Shown: positions 53,027-60,032 of the stretch, piece by piece
How the letters are laid out: each line of letters opens with the position of its first letter
How positions within the stretch are numbered: the stretch's first letter is position 1
From: Glycomyces tenuis DSM 44171
Lineage (GTDB): Bacteria > Actinomycetota > Actinomycetes > Mycobacteriales > Micromonosporaceae
DNA length: 64,000 nucleotides
NCBI RefSeq assembly: GCF_000427885.1
Contig: NZ_ATYW01000014.1
Location: 62,001-126,000 of the forward strand
Reading direction: 5' to 3'
Made by a program: the position numbers and the translations under genes
Notes under the pieces: model-generated
What the model was told of the DNA's origin: nothing
Database searches by the model: none
Seen by the model: the letters and a program-made list of their open reading frames with translations, nothing else

Positions 53027-54622
53027 ATGACGCTACGGCGGAACGAGTCCAGGGTCACGAAGCCGGCATCGCTGAGCCGGAGGTCGTTCCTGGCGATGAG
53101 CGCACTGCCCGCGGTGGGCGCCCTGCCGGCGCTCGCGGTCGCGACGCCCGCGGCAGCACAGTCCGAAGTGGTCATCGACCCCTCCGCGGTACGGCAGACG
53201 ATCCAGGGCTTCGGCGGCATGAACCACACCGCCTGGATCGACGACCTGACCGCCGCGCAGCGGGAGACGGCCTTCGGCAACGGCCAGGGGCAGCTGGGCT
53301 TCACGGTGCTGCGCGTCCCCGTCCACGAGAACCCGGCGAACTGGAGCGGCGAGGTGGCGACGGCGCAGCGCGCGAGCGAGCTCGGCGCCAAGGTCATCGC
53401 CTCGCCGTGGAATCCGCCCGCGAACATGGTCGAGAGCTTCTCCGGCGGCCAGCGCCTGCGCTACGACATGTACGGCGCCTATGCGCAGCACCTGAACGAC
53501 TTCACCGACTTCATGAGCGACAACGGGGTCAACCTGTACGGCATCTCGGTGCAGAACGAACCGGACTACGCGCACGACTGGACGGCGTGGACCTCGGCCG
53601 AGATCGTGCGGTTCCTGCGCGAGAACGCCGGCTCGCTGGGCACCAGGGTCATCGCACCGGAGTCCTTCCAGTACCGCAAGAACCTCTCCGACCCGATCCT
53701 CAACGACCCCCAGGCGCTCGCCAACCTGGACATCCTCGGCACCCACCTCTACGGCACGCAGTTCGGCGACTTCCCCTACCCCCTGTTCGAGGAGAAGGGC
53801 TCGGGCAAGGAGCTGTGGATGACCGAGGTCTACCACCCCAACTCGAGCGACTCGGCCGACCTGTGGCCCCAGGCGCTCGATGTCGGCGAGCACATCCACC
53901 GCGCCCTGGTGGACGGCCAGTTCCAGGCGTACGTGTGGTGGTACATCCGCCGCTCCTACGGCCCCATGCGCGAAGACGGGCAGATCAGCAAGCGCGGCGC
54001 CAACATGGCGCACTTCGCGAGGTTCGTCCGCCCCGGATACTCGCGGGTCGAGGCGACCGCGAACCCCCGGTCGAACGTGTACACCTCGGCGTACCAGGGC
54101 GAGGGCTCCGAGATCGTCGTCGTCGCCGTCAACAAGGGGACCTCCGCGGTGAGCCAGCCGTTCACGATGCGGGGCTCCACCGCCTCCAGCGTCTCGTCCT
54201 GGGTGACCGACGCGAGCAGGAACCTCGCGCCCCAGAGCGCGATCACGGTGTCGAACGGCTCCTTCACCGCCGAACTGCCCGCCCAGAGCGTGACGACGTT
54301 CGTGACCGGCGAGGGAGACGGCGACGGCGGCGATGCGCAGTGCCAGGGCCGCGTCGAGGTGGCGGGCGACTGGGGCTCGGGCTGGCAGGGCACCGTCACG
54401 CTGACCGCGGGCGCCCAGGCCGTTGACGGCTGGAACGTGAGCTGGAGCTGGCCCGGCGGCCAGCAGATCAGCAGCCTCTGGAACGCCGACTGGTCGCAGT
54501 CCGGTTCGACCGTGTCCGCTTCGGACGCGGGCTGGAACGCCCGGATCGAGGCGGGCCAGAGCCGCGAGGTCTTCGGCTTCATCGCCTCGGGCCCGGCGGT
54601 GAGCTTCGACTTCGCCTGCTGA
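53027..54622 (+). CDS. GH30_8 glucuronoxylanase with CBM2 module, Tat-secreted
   Basis: A 531-residue secreted enzyme. The Tat signal SRRSFLAMSALPAVGALPAL ends near residue 45. The GH30 barrel has IQGFGGMNHTAW, the acid/base Glu178 in SVQNEPDYAHDW and the nucleophile Glu267 in LWMTEVYHP. The segment VWWYIRRSYGPMREDGQISK carries the arginine that marks subfamily 8, which recognises 4-O-methylglucuronate side chains on xylan. The beta-side domain follows. A CBM2-type module from about residue 437 (CQGRVEVAGDWGSGWQGTVT to a final Cys) binds cellulose or xylan. The ribosome site is GAGGAGGAG. It is the endo-acting enzyme that would feed the GH39/importer operon. Confidence 0.95.
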   Translation: MTLRRNESRVTKPASLSRRSFLAMSALPAVGALPALAVATPAAAQSEVVIDPSAVRQTIQGFGGMNHTAWIDDLTAAQRETAFGNGQGQLGFTVLRVPVHENPANWSGEVATAQRASELGAKVIASPWNPPANMVESFSGGQRLRYDMYGAYAQHLNDFTDFMSDNGVNLYGISVQNEPDYAHDWTAWTSAEIVRFLRENAGSLGTRVIAPESFQYRKNLSDPILNDPQALANLDILGTHLYGTQFGDFPYPLFEEKGSGKELWMTEVYHPNSSDSADLWPQALDVGEHIHRALVDGQFQAYVWWYIRRSYGPMREDGQISKRGANMAHFARFVRPGYSRVEATANPRSNVYTSAYQGEGSEIVVVAVNKGTSAVSQPFTMRGSTASSVSSWVTDASRNLAPQSAITVSNGSFTAELPAQSVTTFVTGEGDGDGGDAQCQGRVEVAGDWGSGWQGTVTLTAGAQAVDGWNVSWSWPGGQQISSLWNADWSQSGSTVSASDAGWNARIEAGQSREVFGFIASGPAVSFDFAC

Positions 54623-54631
54623 ACGGCCGAG

Positions 54632-55576
54632 GAGGACCGCCGCGGGAACGTCCGAACCGGCGACCGGGGCGAAGGCGGCGTCGGCCCTGCCGGATAAGAC
54701 GGCGGTCAGGGCGGCGCTCGTCTCCCAGAGGTCCGCGGCCTTCGCCTCGTCGTAGGACTCGACCGAGGATCGGCTCTCGCGCCCACCGGAGAAGTACTTG
54801 CCCGTGACACCGGCGAAGCCCGGCTCGCACACGAGCCGGGCCAGCACGGCCGCGGACCGCTTCGGCGTGTGGCGGTTGATCCCCGGCACGGCCGCCAGCG
54901 CGGGCATCACGCGCCGCCACATGAAGTTGAAGAACCCCGGGAAGTCCCGGGCCAGACCGGTGCCCGGCATCTGGCCGGGGTCGACGGCGTTGAACGTCGC
55001 CGCCTCGGGCGGAATCCGGCGGGCGAACTCGTAGGCGGCCAGCACAGCGCACAGCTTCGAGGCCGTGTAGCGGCGGCGGCCCGCCCGCATCGGCGACTCG
55101 CCCTCCTCGCCGTCCGGGTGGGCCAGTTCGCGCGCGGTCTCGAAGCGCGGCGGCGGGAAGCCGGTCCGCTGGGCCGGGTCGTGGGTGGCGCTGGAGACGA
55201 ACACGACCCGCGCGCCGGGCGGCATGGCCGGCAGCACCTCGCGCACCAGCAGGAAGTGTGCCAGGTGGTTCACGCCGAAGGTCTCCTCGACGCCGTCTCC
55301 GGTGAACCGCGTGCCGGAGACGGTCATCAGCCCGGCGTTGCAGACGACCGCGTCCAGCGGAGGAAGGTCGCGGGCGAACGCGCGGACCTCACCGAGGGAC
55401 CCCAGATCGAGGCGGCGCCCCGAGGCGGACTCGCCCAGGAGCTCGGCGGCTTCGGACACGCCGCTGCGGCCGGTGATGACGACCTCCCAGCCGCCGTGGG
55501 ACAGGATCGACTGCGCCGTATGGAACCCCAGGCTGCCGGTTCCGCCGGTGATCAGTGCCGTACGCCGAGCGCCCAT
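54632..55576 (-). CDS. SDR-family NAD(P)-dependent oxidoreductase lacking its own stop codon (3' boundary approximate)
   Basis: About 315 residues of a classical short-chain dehydrogenase. The cofactor site is ALITGGTGSLGFHTA, with CNAGLMTVSGTRF, the serine in VVFVSSATHDP and the catalytic RYTASKLC. Family homology ends near DLWETSAALTAVLSGRAD. The frame then has no stop codon and stays open leftward to 53033, antisense through the GH30 gene, which would add over 500 meaningless residues. The native 3' end seems to have been lost. The alternative is translation of a long fused tail. ATG 55576 is used. Confidence 0.75.
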
Positions 55577-55998
55577 GAGCGACCATCCATGTCAATGCGA
55601 GCCGGCCGAGTCCGCTCTCAGTGTAGGCGCGGAGCGGGCGTGACGCGGGGCCGCCGCAAGTGAACTTCGGGTGCTCCCGACGGTCGGCGCGCCCTGCGCC
55701 CGGACGGCGGTGACGGGCGTGGACGCCGACCGGTTGTCCTCCTGGACCGCCCGGCGCCTCGAACCCGTGCCCGGGTGCCGCAGCGCGGCCGGCACGGCCC
55801 CGGTCGAGGCAGGTCGCCTTCGCCGAGCCGTCCGGGCGCCGACCGGCCGATGATCCGGTCGCGCCGCGGCTCGCTGGGCACTGCCGTCGCCTCCACTCCC
55901 TCCTGCCAATCCCGCTGACAAATATGTCCATAAGCGCTAGACCGCAACATGTAGGGTTTATGTCATTTTTCGTTCTCAAAGCAATTTAAAAATACTTC
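55577..55998. other. Intergenic region, no gene recognised
   Basis: Between the SDR start and the DUF4360 promoter I see no supported gene; open frames here are G+C-bias artefacts. Base composition falls sharply from about 55960 rightward, marking the start of the AT-rich promoter block of the next gene. Confidence 0.4.
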
Positions 55999-56035
55999 TT
56001 GACCTAATCCATACTTATCGCTATATATAGATATA
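55999..56035 (+). promoter_or_regulatory. AT-rich promoter of DUF4360 gene 2
   Basis: TTGACC (55999-56004), a 17-bp spacer and TATATA (56022-56027) make a strong sigma-70-type promoter. TATAGATATA at 56026-56035 is shared with the DUF4360 gene 1 promoter (30525-30534). The predicted leader is about 170 nt, as in copy 1. No CebR-like site is seen in this leader. Confidence 0.6.
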
Positions 56036-56203
56036 TGGATTGAGCAATCTGGACTACCGTCCGATGAACCGGTCCACTCGCACGCATCGCTCGGAGCGCC
56101 GCCCGGTACCCCCATTCCCCGCTCCCGCGTTGCACTCCCTCCGATCCCTATGCCGCCGTTCAACGGCCGGCATCGATTGTCCGCAACCTGAAAGGGATCA
56201 AAA

Positions 56204-56872
56204 ATGAAAATCCTTCGGAAATCATCGCTGCTCGCCGGGGCGTTCGCCCTGGCGGCGGCGCTGGTGCTCAGCGTGGGCCAGCCCGCGCTCGCCGAACCCC
56301 ACTTCTCCAACCCGCCCGACGACCAGATCGTCATCGACGTCGCCACGGTCAACGGCTCCGGCTGTCCCCAGGACACCACGGCCGTCGCGGTCAACGAGGG
56401 CAACACCTCGTTCACCGTGACCTACAGTGATTACCTGGCGCAGGCCGGCGGCAACGCCGACCCCACCGATTTCCGCAAGAACTGCCAGCTCAACCTGATC
56501 GTGAACGTCCCGTCGGGCTTCACCTACGCGATCGCGAAGACCGACTACCGCGGCTTCGGTCACCTCGAGGCCGGCGCCACCGGCGTGCAGAAGGCGAGCT
56601 ACTACTTCTCGGGCGAGTCCCAGACCTCCAGCATCACCCACACGCTCGAGGGTCCGTACAGCGACAACTGGCAGTTCACCGACGAAGTCGATGCACCCCA
56701 GCTCGTGTACAAACCCTGCGGAGAGGAGCGCAACTTCAACATCAACACCGAGCTGCGAGTGAGGGCCGGAGACGACCCCGAGCTGAAGAGCTTCATGGCG
56801 ATGGACTCCACGGACGGCGACATCGAGACCGTCTACCACTTCGCATGGAAGACCTGCCCCACTGATGGATAA
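56204..56872 (+). CDS. Secreted DUF4360 protein (copy 2)
   Basis: A 222-residue secreted protein, clearly paralogous to the 30702 product. The signal peptide ends near PALA (residue 28). The four conserved cysteines are in SGCPQD, RKNCQLN, KPCGEE and the C-terminal KTCPTDG. TYAIAKTDYRGFGHLEAGATG and KASYYFSGESQT match the sister protein closely. ATG has AAAGGGA before it. The function of DUF4360 is unknown; extracellular carbohydrate- or surface-related roles are guesses. Confidence 0.85.
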   Translation: MKILRKSSLLAGAFALAAALVLSVGQPALAEPHFSNPPDDQIVIDVATVNGSGCPQDTTAVAVNEGNTSFTVTYSDYLAQAGGNADPTDFRKNCQLNLIVNVPSGFTYAIAKTDYRGFGHLEAGATGVQKASYYFSGESQTSSITHTLEGPYSDNWQFTDEVDAPQLVYKPCGEERNFNINTELRVRAGDDPELKSFMAMDSTDGDIETVYHFAWKTCPTDG

Positions 56873-56903
56873 GGACAGAGCCGCGGAGTGACACCGCGGT
56901 CCG

Positions 56904-56945
56904 GCGTCCGCGGCCCGGCGCACCATGCCGCCGAGCCGCGGACGC
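56904..56945 (+). terminator. Terminator of DUF4360 gene 2
   Basis: GCGTCCGCGGC (56904-56914) pairs with GCCGCGGACGC (56935-56945), an 11-bp perfect stem. It lies about 30 bp after the stop codon. Confidence 0.65.
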
Positions 56946-57060
56946 TCATCCCAGAGGTGGACGCGTCCGCCGCGCCGGCCCTCGTGCGTCATCCCGCACG
57001 CGGCCCCTCACACCGTGGTCGGACGCGCCCGCCCCCCTGCTCCGCAGGGCACCGCCTAGT

Positions 57061-58258
57061 CGCAATGCCGTTCGGTTAGGGCTGGGGTTCGGGTGTCGGG
57101 CTGGGTCCTGACCGTTGGAAACGAGGAAGGGGCTTCTTGATAGAACGGTTGTGCTGCAACCATGTTCGAAATCAAGGAGCCCCTTGTCGTCCGATCTTGT
57201 CATATCCCGTGTCGTCCGTGCCGCTGGTGGGGTGTTCGCCCCGGGCCATCTGGGCGAGTTGACCCGTATCGTGCCGTTCGAGATGGTCGACGCGGTCCTT
57301 GACCAGTGTCGCGCTCACCAGCGGCGTCTGCGATCGCTCCCTTCACGGGTCGTGGTCTATCTGCTGCTCGCGGCCGGACTGTTCGCGAGTATCGGCTGGC
57401 CCGGTGTCTGGCAGAAGCTGTGCGGGGGCATCGGTGTGGTGACCGCTCCGGCGGCCTCGGCGCTGTGGGAGGCGCGGACCAGGGTCGGCCCCGCGCCGCT
57501 CAAGGCGCTGTTCGGATTGCTGGCAGGTCCGACCGCGGGGACCGCGCGGTGGCGGGGCCTGGAGGTGTGCGCTATCGACGGGACGCTGCTGGATATCCCC
57601 GCCGCCGAGGACAACCGGTCCCTACACCGCTCCTCGGGTGCGACGAAGTGGGCCGGGGCCGGATACCCGCAGGTGAGGCTGGTCGCTCTGGTTGCGGCGG
57701 GGTCCCGCGCCATGCTGGCAGCCGCGTTCGGCCCCGTTGACCGGGGCGAGACGAAGTACGCCGCCCATCTGCTGGCCGCAATGCGCACCGGGCGTCTGAT
57801 CCTGGCCGATCGCGGCTTCGACGCGGCCTGGCTCATCGCGGCCATCCACGACACCGGCGCCGAGATGCTGGTCAGGATGAACACCAAGACCAAACCGGCA
57901 GGAGATCTGGTCGCTCCTGGTCCTCTACCAAGTCATCCGCATCGCCATAGCCGATGCCGTGCTCGGCGAGAGCGTCACCGAGCTTCAGGCCAGTTTCACC
58001 ATCGCCCTGGAGACCGCCCGCGACCAGCTCATCCGCGCCGAAGGCATCGTCGACGACGAACAGATCGATCTCAAAGGCGTGATCGGGCAGCAGGTCCTGG
58101 CACGCCCGCTGCCCGACCGCCGACTCAGAAAAGCGCCACGCGTGGTCAAACGCGCGATCTCGAAATACCACGCCCGCAAGAACCACATCGACCGCAGAAC
58201 CTACAAGGCCACCCTCGACATCATCGTCTTCGCAGACCCTCAACCGAACGGCATTGCG
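57061..58258 (+). mobile_element. IS4-type insertion sequence remnant with internal deletion
   Basis: Terminal inverted repeats CGCAATGCCGTTCGGTT are at 57061-57077 and, inverted, 58242-58258 (17 of 17 match). Both ends are flanked by CCTAG (57055-57059 and 58259-58263), a likely target duplication with one extra base on the left. At about 1.2 kb it is shorter than a full IS4-type element, because part of the transposase gene is gone. AAGGGGCTTCTTGAT (57127-57141) and its inverse (57171-57185) form the usual hairpin that hides the transposase start from read-through. Confidence 0.85.
57184..58258 (+). pseudogene. IS4-family transposase, internally deleted and frameshifted
   Basis: Translation would start at TTG 57184 after AAGGAG. 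The N-terminal and first catalytic parts are present: AIDGTLLDIP (first Asp) and LILADRGFDAAWL (second Asp). After MNTKTKPAG (near 57900) the frame switches abruptly to EIWSLLVLYQVIRIAIADAV in another phase. The segment in between, which should hold the catalytic glutamate, is missing. The C-terminal region (ELQASFTIALETARDQLIRA) follows normally. The transposase is inactive. Confidence 0.85.
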
Positions 58259-58259
58259 C

Positions 58260-59441
58260 CTAGACCCGCGCGCGGGCCGCCCGGCGGAGCAGGTGGTCGC
58301 GTTCGGCGATGTTCGTGGCCCGGCGGGCCGCCTCGGCGTATGCCGAGGCGGCGGCCGAGCGGTCGCCGGCGAGTTCGTGCAGGTGGCCGCGGACCGCGTG
58401 CCACCGGTGCCGCTCGCCGAGCACCTCGCGCAGCCGGTCGGTCTCGCGCAGGCCCGCGGCGGCCCCGAGGACGTGGCCGACCGCGACCGCGCGGCCCAGC
58501 ACGGCGGCCGGGTCCCGGCGTATCGGATCGCCGGTGAGGGCGACCAGGTCGTCGTACCAGGCGAGGATCTGCGACCAGTCGGTCTCCTCGGCGCTCGCCG
58601 CGTCGTCGTGCAGGGCGGCGATCGCCGCCTCGATCTGATAGCGGCCGGGACGCTCCAGAGCCAGCGCCGATTGCAGGACGCGCACCCCTTCGGCGATCTC
58701 GCGGGTGTCCCACAGGCCGCGGTCCTGCCGGTCGAGCGTGACGATGCGGCCCTCCGCGTCGAACCGCGCCGGGAGGCGGGCGTGGTTGAGGAGCATCAGT
58801 GCGAGCAGTCCGCGCGCCTCCGGTTCGGCGGTGGCGAGGGTGAGCTGGCGGGTGAGCCGGATCGCCTCTCCGGCCAGGTCCACCCGGCCCGCGTGGCCGG
58901 CCGTGTAGACGAGGTAGAGCACCCGCAGCACGACGGCGAGGTCGCCCGGCCGGTCCAGGCGCCGCCCCCGCAGCGTGCGCTTGGCCCGGCTGATCCGCTG
59001 CGCCATCGTCGCCTCCGGCACATAGAAGGCCTCGGCGATCTCCCTGGTGGTGAGGCCGCCGACGGCGCGCAGGGTCAACGCCACCTGAGAGGCCGGTGCC
59101 AGGTCCGGGTGGCAGCAGCAGAACAGCAGGAAGAGGGTGTCGTCGCCCTCCTCGGCGGCGGCGTCCGGCGGCTCGTCGGGGCGGTGCTCCTCCCGGCGCC
59201 GCCGGGCCGCCTCCGCGCGGCGGGCGTCGACGAGCCGCCTGGTGGCGACCGCCGCCAGCCACGCGCGCGCATCGCGCGGCGGGTGCTCGGGCCACACCCG
59301 CAGCGCGTCGATGAGCGCCTCCTGCAGGGCGTCCTCGGCGGCGTCGAAGTCCTCGCCCCGGCGGACCAGGGCCGCGAGCACCCGGGGGACGAGGGCGCGC
59401 AGCGCGCCCTCGTCCACCCCTCGCGTCGGCTCCTCGGTCAC
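58260..59441 (-). CDS. RNA polymerase sigma factor, ECF42-like with C-terminal TPR extension
   Basis: A 393-residue sigma-70-family protein. The sigma2 part is AEDALQEALIDALRVWPEHP, and sigma4 reads LTTREIAEAFYVPEATMAQR. About 200 further residues of helical repeats (SALALERPGRYQIEAAIAAL, LAWYDDLVAL) form the extension that defines the ECF41/42-like long group. It has no anti-sigma partner. It overlaps by GTGA with a DGPF/YCII-family gene, the conserved partner of ECF42. Its stop codon falls within the duplicated CCTAG of the IS remnant, so the insertion sits immediately downstream without breaking it. Confidence 0.92.
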   Translation of the reverse strand: MTEEPTRGVDEGALRALVPRVLAALVRRGEDFDAAEDALQEALIDALRVWPEHPPRDARAWLAAVATRRLVDARRAEAARRRREEHRPDEPPDAAAEEGDDTLFLLFCCCHPDLAPASQVALTLRAVGGLTTREIAEAFYVPEATMAQRISRAKRTLRGRRLDRPGDLAVVLRVLYLVYTAGHAGRVDLAGEAIRLTRQLTLATAEPEARGLLALMLLNHARLPARFDAEGRIVTLDRQDRGLWDTREIAEGVRVLQSALALERPGRYQIEAAIAALHDDAASAEETDWSQILAWYDDLVALTGDPIRRDPAAVLGRAVAVGHVLGAAAGLRETDRLREVLGERHRWHAVRGHLHELAGDRSAAASAYAEAARRATNIAERDHLLRRAARARV

Positions 59442-59857
59442 GCCGGCTCGGCCTCGGCGGGAGCCCCGGACATGACCTCCCGGACGTCGATCCACTCGTA
59501 CAGCGGCTCCCCGCCGGGGCCCGGCTCGGAGGAGATGTAGGCCGCGAGTTCGACCGCGCGCTCGCGGGAGTCGACGTCGACCATGAACCAGCCCGCCACG
59601 AGATCGCTGGTCTCGGGCAGCGGGCCGTCGCTGGTGACCGGCGCGGCGTCCGGGCCGCCGTAGCGCACCCAGGTCTGCGAGGGCGTGAGCGCCCGCACGT
59701 CGACGTACTCGCCGTTCTCCTCGAGCAGCTCGGTGACGTGCCGCTGGAAGGCCATGTGCGCCTCCACGTCCTCGGGCGCCCACTGGTCCATCGGAGGGAC
59801 GGGACGGTGCGGCTCCGGGCCGCCGCGGTAGTGCTTGAGAAGCAGGTACTTCGGCAT
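59438..59857 (-). CDS. YCII/DGPF-domain protein
   Basis: A 139-residue protein with the family start MPKYLLLKHYRGGP. The DGPF-type core is TSDGPLPETSDLVAGWFMVD, and the end is ELRP-like EWIDVREVM. YCII folds are small dimeric enzymes or sensors with conserved His/Asp residues. The gene begins after a strong AGGAGGT and overlaps the sigma factor gene. In ECF42 systems the DGPF genes are usually the main targets of the sigma factor. Confidence 0.92.
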   Translation of the reverse strand: MPKYLLLKHYRGGPEPHRPVPPMDQWAPEDVEAHMAFQRHVTELLEENGEYVDVRALTPSQTWVRYGGPDAAPVTSDGPLPETSDLVAGWFMVDVDSRERAVELAAYISSEPGPGGEPLYEWIDVREVMSGAPAEAEPA

Positions 59858-59876
59858 GATGACCTCCTGGTGTCGC

Positions 59877-59935
59877 GGGCCGCGCCTGTCGCGGCCCTTC
59901 ACCTGGTGAGCGGAGCCGGTCGGCGTTTCTCGACA
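59877..59935 (-). promoter_or_regulatory. Candidate ECF42 promoter element and leader hairpin of the YCII gene
   Basis: TGTCGA on the minus strand (59935-59930) matches the -35 motif I recall for ECF42 promoters; a clear -10 partner at the usual distance is not seen. A hairpin GGGCCGCG-CCTGT-CGCGGCCC (59877-59897) lies in the leader. Confidence 0.35.
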
Positions 59936-60032
59936 CGGTCGCGCCGAGAAATTCGATTCGGGTTCGGTCCCGCACGGGAAACCGCCGGGGGACGCTCCCG
60001 ATCATGGTGCCATGTCCGCTCGGCGGCGCCGC

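Noticed and set aside
53033-54631. C-terminal extension of the SDR protein
   Set aside because: The open frame is antisense to the GH30 gene and has no recognisable domain, so I did not annotate it as coding. I reported the missing stop instead.
56036-56203. Possible CebR-type site in the leader of DUF4360 copy 2 (CGGAGCGCCGCCC at about 56090-56103)
   Set aside because: Only the central AGCGC matches. The outer half-sites do not form a palindrome.
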